From Endotrypanum monterogeii (lineage: Eukaryota > Euglenozoa > Kinetoplastea > Trypanosomatida > Trypanosomatidae), in contig CM007320.1 of assembly GCA_000333855.2 (NCBI GenBank), positions 3,216,412-3,280,411 on the forward strand: DNA of 64,000 nt, given 5' to 3'. The notes beneath the pieces were generated by a model. It ran no database searches, had not been told where the DNA came from, and saw only the letters and a list, made by a program, of their open reading frames with translations. The translations under genes were made by a program, and so were the position numbers. Positions 17,134-26,911 of the stretch are shown here, piece after piece (position 1 is the first letter of the stretch; every line of letters begins with the position of its first letter).

Positions 17134-19140
17134 CTTGACGTGACACAAGCTAGAATATATGTTTTTTTTTTTTGACCGAGCAAGGGAAGAGGGGGTCTCC
17201 CAGCGACACGGTCGCAATGGAGCGAAGGTTGAGAAGGCGAGAGGGAGAACGATAAGAGGGCAGTCGAGGCATACATGTATAGACACGCTGCAGACTCCAC
17301 CCCCGATCGCGTCTTTGGGATTCTTCAGCACACCAGGACCCAATATTTATGCAAGACTAAGGTTCTAAAGGACAAGTCCGCATAGTAGTAAATATTTCAA
17401 AAAAAAAACGAAAGCAAACGACAGGAAAAACAACAAATAAGAAAATGGTGCTGACAGGCGCTTCGGAGACATATATATATATATATATATAGATAGATAT
17501 AATGTGGTCTTACTTCTGAATCGACTTGCGTGCTCTTCTTCACCAAGCGCGGACATAACAGTTGGTGACGCGAACAGCACGGAACCAACGATGAGGGAGG
17601 ACCTACATGCGGTCACATAATATTTGCATACCCCTTTTTAAAAATATCCATTCATCGCGTGGTTAGAGTACAATGAAGGGGAGTTGGTGCAGAATGAACT
17701 CCCTCCCCCTGTAGATCGCCCAAGGGCCATCGTCTCGTCTTCTGAAGAAGCTACCTTTGACCTTCACACTGAGGTGGGTAGCACGTCGCTTTATCGAAAT
17801 AAACAAACCATAACAAGGGGTTAAATACACGTGCCCCGACACCATGAAAGCATCGTTACAGCACTCGTACTTGCCGCCTTTCTTTGTTTCTTCCTTTTTT
17901 TTTCCAACAAAGAAGACGAACGCAACTGCAGAACTGCCAGTCTGTGCATTCAACTAACAGGCTCTTCACTTGAGCGGGATGTGACCTTGTAGCGTACACA
18001 GAAACTAGGCGACAATGTGCGCTGCACATTATGATTCACGTAAGCTTTGTGTGGCAAGACGGTCCTGGGTAGAGGCGGTAGCGTCTGCCTTGCGTAGTTG
18101 CAGTCAGGGGTCGCCCAGGTGCCTGCGGGATGAGGGCTCCGAGGACCAGGGCAATGAGATTCGGGCGAAGATCCTTGGCTGACTCGCTCTCCTCAACTCG
18201 TTACATTTCAAGACGAGAGGTGGGGTGGGGTGAACATCCCCCGACCACCTACCCATACATGCGATGTCCTCACAAGACTTGGTGCAAATTTTTTTTTTGG
18301 TGTGGCTACGTCATGTTTCCAGCGCCGGCGTACCACCGGCTTACTTGGTAAGATGCTGAAGATGTTGCGAGTTCATCACGCGTGTAGACAGGGGAAGGGG
18401 TCCGTGTTATGGGACTCTACCTGAAGTATTTGTCTATTAAAGCGCTCCTTTGGACACCTTGGGACGCTTGGCATGAGGTTCAAAAGCACCAAGCCAGTTA
18501 TGCATCGTAGTGCACATGAGCCGCATTAGCATTCATGTGTCACGGGAACGGTCTCAAAAGAATACTGCTAGGAGACATTTTTTTTTCTTTTCATTCTCCG
18601 CGTTTTCCCGTTTCATAGTATAGCGTCATATGTCGCCCTTTCCTGGTCCCGCACATCCGTGCTGCAAGGGAGACGTATCGTCACGCGAGTCGTCCTTCTG
18701 TGGCCAGGTTTGTTTCTGCGAAGAAGGGGCTTATCGCTGGCCGTCCTCAAAGCACATTTTAAAACCTTTCTTTTTCCTGCTTCTGCTGCTCTTGCACTTT
18801 GGAAAAGAAGGTGTTCTTTCGGTAGTTGATAAAATCTGTAGGTGGCCAACATTACCGATACTATGGCTGCGATAGTCTATTTTTCCACGTTCTCAGCGTC
18901 GCGCTTTTCGCTAAGAAAACAAAAATTCGCAGCCGCCTCCAAGAAAGGGGGTAGACGAGGGTAGGACTTCAAGTTATTATTATTTTTTTTCGGATTTTTC
19001 AGCAAGGCGCATAACGGAGCCGCCAGACCTCCTGTGGAGGAGACCGACACGGTGTGGGCGACGGATGGCGACTCAAGAGGGAAAAAAAACAGAAGATTGC
19101 GTTTTTCACCGCGCACACAAGGAGTCGGTGAGATATGATT
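17134..19140. other. Two-kilobase spacer before the ASCC2-like gene's 3' end
   Basis: No gene supported. TA microsatellite at 17471-17491; A/T runs; and a GC-richer block at about 17960-18500 set in AT-rich flanks, of a size compatible with an old SIDER-type insertion. Open frames on both strands are short and unconvincing. Confidence 0.6.
17471..17491. repeat. (AT)n microsatellite
   Basis: AT run followed by GATA-like units (to about 17500). Confidence 0.95.
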
Positions 19141-21525
19141 TCAGATTTCCGAAGCGAATTTCCCGCGCTTGACAGCGCGCTGAAGAGTTCCTTTCGCCCC
19201 ACCTGCCTTCTCCTTTGAAGTCTTCTTCTTGTTGGCGTACACGGGAACCCCTTGCTTCCGCTCGGACTGAATTTCTTGCGTGCGCGCCACGCGATCTTTA
19301 GAACGCTTCTCGTGGTAGCGTTTGTCGTGGTACTCATCGCGAGGCGCCCGTTGCTGCACACGTACCGCTGAGCCAGCTGCTTCCGTAGGAGACTGCTGCT
19401 GGCGCCTATTGGCTGCTGCTGCTACATCTTCAAAAACGGGTGAAGACGGTTCTGCTCCTCCACTATTTACACGACGTCCACGTTTTTGTGGACCGAGGCC
19501 GATGTTTCCCTCATTGTCGCTGTCGGAAGCATCGTCAATAATGTCACCACCTGCGATGTGCATCTCTTGCTGGCCATCGTCCATCTCATCTTCGTACATA
19601 ATCTCGTTTAGCAAACGAATCTTCGCCTTCATTTCTTCGTCCACATCAAAGGCGTCAGAAACGTACGATTGCGGATCGCTTAGGGTCACTTTGTACACCG
19701 TCTCGTCATCGATGTTGTCCTCGTTCGCGCCGCCATCGGCGTAGGCGTCGTCGCCATCAGGGCCCGTAAGCACCTCATAAAGATCGCGACCCATGAGACG
19801 ATAAAGCATGCCGGGCTCAAATTCGTCGTCGAAGTCGCCCAAGTCCAAGTGCTCTGAAACATTAGGACGATTCCCCGTTGACTGTGCTGCTGGGGTGCTG
19901 CCAGCGGCAGCAGCATACGCTGTGCTATCGACATTAGCTTCCTCTGCAGCAAATGCTGCTAGCAGCTCGACGTCTGAGATTCCCGGCGCCGTCAACGGCC
20001 CAACGAGGTGTGGTGGCAGGTTTTCCATGCTGGCATCCATGATAAGTTGCTCCACGTCATTGTTGTAGAACTCCAAGGCAGATCGGACACCCGTTGCGCT
20101 ATACTGAGGAAACACCTCCATCACCATGGCGACAAGAGGATCGTCGACCGTTTCCGCTGCGGAAGGCGCCGGCGTCGGGGAGGACTGCATCTGGCCATGT
20201 CCGGTTGGGATAGCATCGTTCCCTGGATGGCTAAGAGAGAGGCCCTCGAGTGCTCTTGTGATCGTCTCCTCTGAGGCCCCAAGTTTGGTCCCTTCCTCGG
20301 TCGTCAGAAGGTGACGCGAGAGAAGATCACCAATTTGGACCCCCTGGCGCACAAGCTCCAACAGAAGAAGTTCGAAATATCGCTGCCGAGAGCTTCGCGC
20401 GGCATCGGCGAAGTCATTGCTGTCCGATGTTTCCTTTGTGAGGGTCAGTAATACCTTCCCTAATGCCTTCTCGTCCGCGTCGTCGGCGAAGCGGAGTGGG
20501 GGACACAGAAAGTGGATGAGGTTCAGCAAGGATCCGTTGCCATACGCTTGTAGGGATTCTTGAACAAAGCCCCGCCCGTGCTGGAGAAGATACTCCCGCA
20601 AGTGGCTGTAGGTGCGATGAATCAGATGTGGGATACAGTACCCATCTGCATCCTGCCGGCGCCGCACTCCTTGCGCAGCGAAGGTGTGATATAGGAGCAA
20701 CACAGACGACGCGTTGATCGCGGCATTCACGATAACGGAGTTTGCACGGCTCAAAATTGGCCGCCGTGGCGTTAGTTCATCACAGACGATGATGAAGTGC
20801 TGGAGAATCGGCGAAATCACGTCCAATACCACACGCAGTGCTCGCAACGTTCGCGGAAGCGACAAGTAGTCTGCGAGGAAAGGAGCGCAGTGCAAGACAG
20901 CCCAGAGCTGCTTGGTGAGGCGATACAACTGTTCAAAGGAGGAAAAAATGTCCCCGGGGGGGCGCTGGAAGCGGCCGCGCTGCAGATCACGTGAGCACCG
21001 CACAGCCAGGCGGTTGATGCCATCCCACCAGGTCGGCATGAATGTGTTGAGTGTGCAGAGATAGCCAGGATTGAGTAGGATCAAGGAGGTGAGTGTAACC
21101 GAGGCGGCGGCTCCGCTGTGGCGAAGCAGCAAAAGGCAAACTGGGAAGAGCATCTTCCACGGAAGAAGTACGCTTAGCCGCGTTGCCAGACTTGCTGGAT
21201 CCACATGGCGACGCGAGCACAAGTCTGTGCCTGTAGCAAGACGAATGAGAACTTCGATGATGCGCTGTTCCCCGTCTGGCGTCACAGCCTTGCGCTGCGC
21301 TTTCGAGTGGGAGCTGTGGGCGTGGTCGATGGCAGTGATGACGTTCACTAGCACTACAGGCAAACGCTCGTGGTTTGCTACAACGATCCAGAACGTGATA
21401 TCATCTGCCTCTGCTAGCCGTTCGATGCCACCCCACAGCTTTTCAGAGAGATCCACAGAGGCGAAGAAAGTGCTGCAGACGGCGCCTCCGGGATCTGGGA
21501 AGGCGTTCTGTAACGAGGAGGCCAT
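19141..21525 (-). CDS. ASCC2-like CUE-domain protein
   Basis: 794 residues. The N-terminal half matches the ASCC2 plan: LWGGIERLAEADDITFWIVV near the start, then a long helical region. A CUE domain lies at about 460-505 (DDPLVAMVMEVFPQYSATGV... ending NLPPHL); the ASCC2 CUE has the same ending style. The tail is acidic (several D/E-rich blocks), then Lys/Arg-rich (KKKTSKEKAGGAKG). In animals ASCC2 binds K63-linked ubiquitin and works with the helicase ASCC3 and TRIP4 in rescue of collided ribosomes and in alkylation-damage repair; the yeast counterpart is an RQT subunit. A matching role is inferred. The start ATG is the first in frame and lies just downstream of a pyrimidine-rich stretch. Confidence 0.75.
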   Translation of the reverse strand: MASSLQNAFPDPGGAVCSTFFASVDLSEKLWGGIERLAEADDITFWIVVANHERLPVVLVNVITAIDHAHSSHSKAQRKAVTPDGEQRIIEVLIRLATGTDLCSRRHVDPASLATRLSVLLPWKMLFPVCLLLLRHSGAAASVTLTSLILLNPGYLCTLNTFMPTWWDGINRLAVRCSRDLQRGRFQRPPGDIFSSFEQLYRLTKQLWAVLHCAPFLADYLSLPRTLRALRVVLDVISPILQHFIIVCDELTPRRPILSRANSVIVNAAINASSVLLLYHTFAAQGVRRRQDADGYCIPHLIHRTYSHLREYLLQHGRGFVQESLQAYGNGSLLNLIHFLCPPLRFADDADEKALGKVLLTLTKETSDSNDFADAARSSRQRYFELLLLELVRQGVQIGDLLSRHLLTTEEGTKLGASEETITRALEGLSLSHPGNDAIPTGHGQMQSSPTPAPSAAETVDDPLVAMVMEVFPQYSATGVRSALEFYNNDVEQLIMDASMENLPPHLVGPLTAPGISDVELLAAFAAEEANVDSTAYAAAAGSTPAAQSTGNRPNVSEHLDLGDFDDEFEPGMLYRLMGRDLYEVLTGPDGDDAYADGGANEDNIDDETVYKVTLSDPQSYVSDAFDVDEEMKAKIRLLNEIMYEDEMDDGQQEMHIAGGDIIDDASDSDNEGNIGLGPQKRGRRVNSGGAEPSSPVFEDVAAAANRRQQQSPTEAAGSAVRVQQRAPRDEYHDKRYHEKRSKDRVARTQEIQSERKQGVPVYANKKKTSKEKAGGAKGTLQRAVKRGKFASEI

Positions 21526-24025
21526 CTCACTTGCTCAGAACACGAAAGGAAAGATAGGGAAGGACGTGAGTAATACTAATATTAGCCCTACACAGGGCAA
21601 GCACACCGATGGTGCACCACCCACGCACAGATAACACACACACAAAAAGGGAAAGACATGGTCACGGAGTCAGTGAAGTGAGGAGGCAGAGAGATTGATA
21701 TTTAACTTGGCGAGATTTCGATTGACATGTGAGGAAGTTGTATCATAGTCAGTCGACAAGGAGACAAGGACAGAAGCATCCACGAGAAACAGCAAAGCGG
21801 CTGATAGTTGTTGCTGCGGATCTCAAGAGAGACACCACCCAACTTGTTTCTCCAACCTTTTAGGGCACACTTTTTTTTTTTTCGTATATGCATTGATCAT
21901 GTATATATATATATAGGCGTGAATTTTTTTTTCGGGGGTGGGTGGGTGATGGAAACGAAAATTTGCAGCGAGGTGTCTGCATAGATGTGTGCAAATGTTT
22001 GCGCTCTCGCATTGACAAGTAGACAGGACATGTCCACAAAGTATGCGCGATTTCTTTTGGCGATGGGTGGTGGGGATGGTTTTTCTGTGAGAAAGGGGGG
22101 GGGGCGGAGCATTCTTTCTCCACTTGCTCTAAACATGGCCGATCGCATTCTAAGCTGAAACAGATTGCAACACTGAGAGCGTGTGTTTTTTTTTCCCTTG
22201 AAGAGGAGGTAACACTTCCACAGTCACCTGCCGTCCCTCTTTGTGGACTCCTGTGTGCGCTCACAAGATCGAGTCAGTCTGAGAACCCTGTTCATTAAAT
22301 CACCCGGTACTTCGCAGTGCAGGGGATTTTCAAAGAGGGAGGTTTCGTTGCGCTTTCACGCAATACTTTCGTGGGGGGGAGGGGGGATCTCTCGCCTTCG
22401 ATGAGCACATGCATACACACTTGCGTTTTGTATTATTCAAGTGGCATCCAGTATCAAACCAAGGGCATAAACAGCGGAAAGCAATAGCGACAAAGTTCTA
22501 ACTGTTCCACACCAGCGACCCAACCACACGATCAATGTAGTGGGTGCGTGAACACACCCCCTCCTTTCTTCCGTGTCCTTGCAGAAGAAGCTTGTTATCA
22601 CTGTTTCATTCCCTTTGTTTTGAGACGAGATGCAAGCTGTATTTTTTCCTCTTTTGCTTATCGTGTTCACCACCTAATCATAGGGTTTCGATCAAGTGAG
22701 AAGTTCCAGCTATCCAGGACAAGGGGTATGACTCCTAGTCGATCATTTCGGCTACGATGAGGAAGTGGGAGAGTCGAGACATGGAGGAAACACGAGGGCC
22801 TTCCTACGTGGATTCGATGCTTATTATTTTTTTTTTCACCGCCACTGTGTCCATTCCATAAGAAAGCTTTCGTGATAGACTTGCCGTCCAGAGGTTGAGA
22901 GGACGGAAAAGAAAACAAACGACTCAGTGAAGAGTAGGTCTTGCGTCGTGCGAATCGAGGCGGTGCGCAAACCATCCGCTCTAGTTAGCTTGATAGGATG
23001 ATTCTTTAACATCAGCTGAGTTCAGCATCACACACAACTGGATACAACGCACTCGCCACGTTCGTGGGTCAGAGGAGAGCACTTGAGATGTCCCCCTCCT
23101 TCCTTCTGGAAAAGAATACTCGCCAGAGCTATTTGTTTTCGCTTTTTTTTTTATTGTTCACCCGTGTCCTCATCGGAGAGAAAGATCTATTGGGTTACAC
23201 TCGACACCACCGCGGGCCCTTCACCTTGCATGTTGGCATAGAGCGCAGGCGGGGGCATCCTTTTCGAGATCCACGAACGGACTCGCCACATCGATTGAGA
23301 TAAGGATTCAGACTCACTACGTGATCTGGGCTTCCTTGACGAGCGGTTCAGATCTGTGGGTGAGGCCCCGCTTTCGATGGCGCACCTTTTCTGTTGGCTT
23401 AGCACCTTCCTGTTCTTAACAGGACACAGTCGGTCTACTCGTGTGATGGGTACGAAAAGACTCACACTGTGTAACGGAGTAGCGAAGATGAACTCTGACT
23501 TACGACAGAGCGGCGCGGCAAGAAATCGTCCCCCAAACAGATTATTTTCCGACATTGGAGAATATGTGCACCATGCACTAGCGTATCCCCCCAGTCCCCC
23601 TTTTTTTTTGATTCCCACCCCAGTCCCATCGTTTCTTATAATAACGGAGCAGAGCTCTAGACAACATTACACAGAAGAGCGACATTGTAAGGTGAGGTAT
23701 ACGTGCGGCACAGATTCACACATACACATACACATACACACAAAAACACACCCAGGAGAAACCTAAAAGACTATGTTCACCTGAGCCTTTTTTTTTTCAT
23801 GCCCGACCACGGAAAAAGAAAAAAAGAAAGCACAGACAATCGGGAAGGCAGCAACCGCGAGAATCCGTGGGGTGCAGAGGGCGCGATGAAGCAGGACCAT
23901 TTCCTTGAATTGGGCAAACACCTCGTCGTATAACATCACCAAAAGTTTTTAGTCCACGCGTGCATCATCCCAAGAACAGGACACACAAGAGCCGTAAGGT
24001 AAACACTGTGCAGATGACGGATTGC
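21526..24025. other. Long AT-rich spacer (2.5 kb)
   Basis: No gene supported. Contains poly-T near 21870-21881, a TA run at 21902-21915, G-runs near 22095-22104 and 22373-22386, and CACATA-type repeats at about 23714-23752. A 143-codon minus frame at 23187-23618 and other frames show no domain or typical composition. Confidence 0.65.
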
Positions 24026-24850
24026 TCACCTCTCCTTCCAGCAGACACCAGCCCTCGACTTCTTGTCATCCACAGTCCGGACGTACTCAACAAAGTCGTC
24101 AATGGTAACCGGCCACGAGTCTTCGCTGTCGTAAGCTTCATAGCTGTCGAGCTGAGAAAACAGTATCAGCTGTGTCCAGGTGTCGAGCGAAACTCCAGAC
24201 TGCTCTACGGGCATCTTACAAGACTTTGTTTCCGTTGCCTTCTCGTTCAGCGTCGTAATAAAGTCGAGCCACTGATGAATCCGCGGAAAGCATACGTACG
24301 CGGTAAACTTCTCGCCCGCTTCCTCCGGCGTGAAAGAGATCACGGATGATGAGAAGAAACACGACCACAACTCCTTTGCGCTGTCCACGCGGTCGGAGGC
24401 GTCGTTTCCCTTCAGGCACCAATTGTAGAGAAACTGGTAGAAGTTGTTGCACTGCTCTGCGTTGCTACGAATCGTTTTATTGAGATCAACAATGGAAGCT
24501 CGCGCGGCAGCGAACACGGGTGCATATGCGTTCTCTTTCGTCGGGGGTGTGATGTTGCGGGGCAGCTTCCTGAGGAGATGAGTCATCCACGCCACCAGGT
24601 GCTTCTCCGATATTTTGTATATCCGCCTAGATGACTCGTCTACAGCAAAGGCCAACAGATAAAGCGAGAGGTCTTCGAGGCTCAGGCCCGTGGCAGCGGC
24701 AAGGAACTCGAAGTGCCCTATTTCCAGAAACCGCTCGCCGTCAGCCACCGCGGGCATGGGTATTTGCTCATAAATGTAATCAAAAACCTCCTGCGCCACG
24801 TTCCTCATGGACTGTTCGCTCTCTTTTGAAACCCTTAGGAAGCCCATCAT
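24026..24850 (-). CDS. DCN1-like protein (cullin neddylation factor)
   Basis: 274 residues containing a potentiating-neddylation (DCUN1) domain over about 95-265. Recognisable pieces are NNFYQFLYNWCLKGN, AKELWSCFF, INQWL-type helix IHQWLDFITTLNE, DTWTQLILFSQ, and the diagnostic YDSEDSWPVTIDDFVEYV near the C-terminus, which matches the PWPVLIDEFVE hallmark. DCN1 proteins bind cullins and the Nedd8 E2 to promote neddylation, regulating cullin-RING ubiquitin ligases. There is no UBA domain; the N-terminal 90 residues are helical and unassigned. Two adjacent ATGs (MMGF) start the frame; either is plausible. Confidence 0.88.
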   Translation of the reverse strand: MMGFLRVSKESEQSMRNVAQEVFDYIYEQIPMPAVADGERFLEIGHFEFLAAATGLSLEDLSLYLLAFAVDESSRRIYKISEKHLVAWMTHLLRKLPRNITPPTKENAYAPVFAAARASIVDLNKTIRSNAEQCNNFYQFLYNWCLKGNDASDRVDSAKELWSCFFSSSVISFTPEEAGEKFTAYVCFPRIHQWLDFITTLNEKATETKSCKMPVEQSGVSLDTWTQLILFSQLDSYEAYDSEDSWPVTIDDFVEYVRTVDDKKSRAGVCWKER

Positions 24851-24894
24851 GAATGCAAGTCAACCAAACCACTAAGGAGCAGAGCAGCTAGTAC

Positions 24895-24943
24895 CTCCCC
24901 CAGGGCAACAGAGAGAGAGAGAAGGGGGGTGGGGGGGGGTGGG
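24895..24943 (-). promoter_or_regulatory. Candidate spliced-leader acceptor for the DCN1-like gene
   Basis: Minus-strand C/T tract at about 24909-24943, then the first AG at 24896-24895. Predicted 5' UTR about 45 nt. Confidence 0.45.
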
Positions 24944-25558
24944 CTTGCAGCAATCGAAGGGAGGAGGACGTAACGACAGCAGGTGCAAAAAAAAAAAAAT
25001 GAGGATGGCACAACCCACTGGTCGTGTGCAATAAGAGTTGGGGATAGAAATCAAGGAAAAGTGCCGCGAGCGGTCCGCATGAAAACGGTGGAATCGCAAT
25101 CAAGACACGCTGTCCCCTAAAAACACACGGGATCAGTGATGCTGACCTAACCTCAGTGAGATTTGTTACACAATCGAGTCTCACCCACAGTGTTCCTCTC
25201 CCGCGCCCCTTCTACCTCACACACAAAAAGAGCCGGAAAAGCACCGGTGAGCTTTCCCATAGCCCGCGTACACGAGGGGTGGTCAAATTAGGCGCAGGTT
25301 CCGTGCAGGTGGAGACGCGCACTCAGTTCAAGTGGGAAGGGGAAGAAAATAGTGTGTCTGTGTGTGTGCTTTCCTCAAGTACAAAGCGCTGATACTTCCC
25401 GTAGCGTTCAGCAAAGTGCACTCATACCAAGAGGAGATCAAAAAGTGCACAAGTGAATTTCGTGCCTGTTGAGGGATGGGGCAGTGTAATCAGAAATTAG
25501 TAGAGGGAGTGTCCAGAGAAGTGTGTGCATGAGGATAAGAGGGAACGCAGCACGATAC

Positions 25559-25580
25559 CCAAGGAACTTCAGCTCCTTGG
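25559..25580. other. Perfect short hairpin
   Basis: CCAAGGA (25559-25565) pairs with TCCTTGG (25574-25580) around an 8-nt loop. It lies about 390 bp downstream of the 88-residue gene's stop, so it could be a 3'-UTR structure of that gene or lie in the spacer. Confidence 0.4.
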
Positions 25581-25896
25581 ATTCGAAGGGAAGAGCTTAC
25601 AGAAAGGGGTGGAGAGCACGTAGCATTTCCTGGAATAGAACGAGAAGGTCTTTCGTCATCGGAGAGAGTGAAGAAAGGTAGAAAAATGCGAAACTGGTCA
25701 ATAAATCCTTGAAATATGCTGCGCGTGTTTTTCCTTTTTTTTTAATTACAAGCTGAAAAATTTTTTTCTGGCTGAGAGGAAAAATTTGTTTATAGGCGGT
25801 GTCAGTGCACATGCGCCGTAGACCATAGTCACATCAGAAAGCGCAATGTGCACATATACAGGCAAGGAAAATGCATCGTCAGAGCGCGCAGAAGCA

Positions 25897-25915
25897 ACAC
25901 ACACACACACACACA
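25897..25915. repeat. (AC)n microsatellite
   Basis: Uninterrupted AC run about 60 bp downstream of the 88-residue gene's stop codon. Confidence 0.9.
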
Positions 25916-25971
25916 TCTGGTATAAAATCGACCAGTGGCCGCTCGGAGCTGGTACCCGATTCTTTGTGTGT

Positions 25972-26238
25972 TCACCGGTTCGTAGTATAGCGCATTCGTG
26001 CCGGGTCTGTTCGCTTGACGCAGTCGCATACTGTGTGAATGTTACACTTCCGCTCTCCTGTTTTGACCCATTTACCGCCCTTGCTCTGTTTGATATCAAA
26101 GCTCACATTACGGGAGCTTACCATCTTCAGGTCGCCGCGCTTGTGCTTGATCTTCCCTTTATTGGTGAGCTTTCGTGGGCGATCAGCTTTTGCGAGTTTC
26201 CGCTTTTGTTTCGGGGCCTTTTTGGTACGCTTGCCCAT
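25972..26238 (-). CDS. Small basic protein, 88 residues, unrecognised
   Basis: Not recognised. Starts at a true ATG: MGKRTKKAPKQKRKLAKADR, then more Lys/Arg (RKLTNKGKIKHKRG), then a less basic C-terminal half with RNVSFDIKQSKGGKWVKTG and cysteines at CNIHTVCDC. The strongly basic N-terminus suggests nucleolar/ribosome-associated or RNA-binding function, and the three clustered Cys could bind metal. Coding support: clean ATG, coherent composition free of microsatellite translation, isolated position between two large spacers. It could be a ribosome-biogenesis factor, but that is a guess. Confidence 0.65.
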   Translation of the reverse strand: MGKRTKKAPKQKRKLAKADRPRKLTNKGKIKHKRGDLKMVSSRNVSFDIKQSKGGKWVKTGERKCNIHTVCDCVKRTDPARMRYTTNR

Positions 26239-26733
26239 TTTTGTGCGTGTGGATGTATGTGCACTGCCAAACAGCTAGCTCCAAGCGTTAATGATATATG
26301 TGTGAGGTGAACATTAAAAAAAAAAAGAGAACGAGGCAAGAGGAGGATTATGTGAGAAAATGAAAGGGAGAGTGAGTGTCACCTACCAAAAAAAAAATAA
26401 TAATATATATGTAAGTACGTCAAGGTAGGCGAAGGCAGGTGTATGGGTTCATCAGAGGCTGGGAGAGAATGCAGGAAAAGATCCAGTGGTAGGAAGCGTG
26501 CAGTACTTGACCGGAATTATTCAGCCTTCACATTTTTACTGTCGCTTGATCTATCAGACGCTTTCAAACGTTGTTTGTTTGATTATTTTTCATGAAGCTT
26601 CTATTTGCACTCACCAGCCAACTGAGCAAAGCATAATAATAATAATAATAAAACAGTACAAGCTGAAAAAAAAAAGAATATAGTTGTGTATGGGCAGGTG
26701 TAGCTCGGGAGAACACCGGCATACATACATATA

Positions 26734-26766
<33 letters not shown>

Positions 26767-26911
26767 GTTCGATAGGGCTGTAAACTACTCACGTCTCTTG
26801 GCTGTGAAAGTCGCGTGCTGCCTTCCTCCCCCACAAAAAAACTCGTCGTGGTCTCTACGGAGGATGCAACCACGCATCAATAAAAAAAATGCGGGTGCAC
26901 AGTGTCCTGTG
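26239..26911. other. Spacer rich in microsatellites
   Basis: AAT/ATA triplet run (26634-26650), TA run (26721-26766), several A-runs. No gene. Confidence 0.7.
26721..26766. repeat. (AT)n microsatellite
   Basis: The longest TA/AT run in the window, with one GT interruption. Confidence 0.95.

Larger units (their letters stand above)
24851..25971. other. Spacer between DCN1-like and an 88-residue protein gene
   Basis: Holds the DCN1-like acceptor, a G-rich block (24924-24943), an A-run (24987-24999), a perfect hairpin (25559-25580) and an AC microsatellite (25897-25915). No gene supported. Confidence 0.65.

Noticed and set aside
23187..23618. 143-codon minus frame in the 2.5-kb spacer
   Set aside because: No domain, Ser/Arg-rich noise, poly-T derived KKK start; not supported as a gene.
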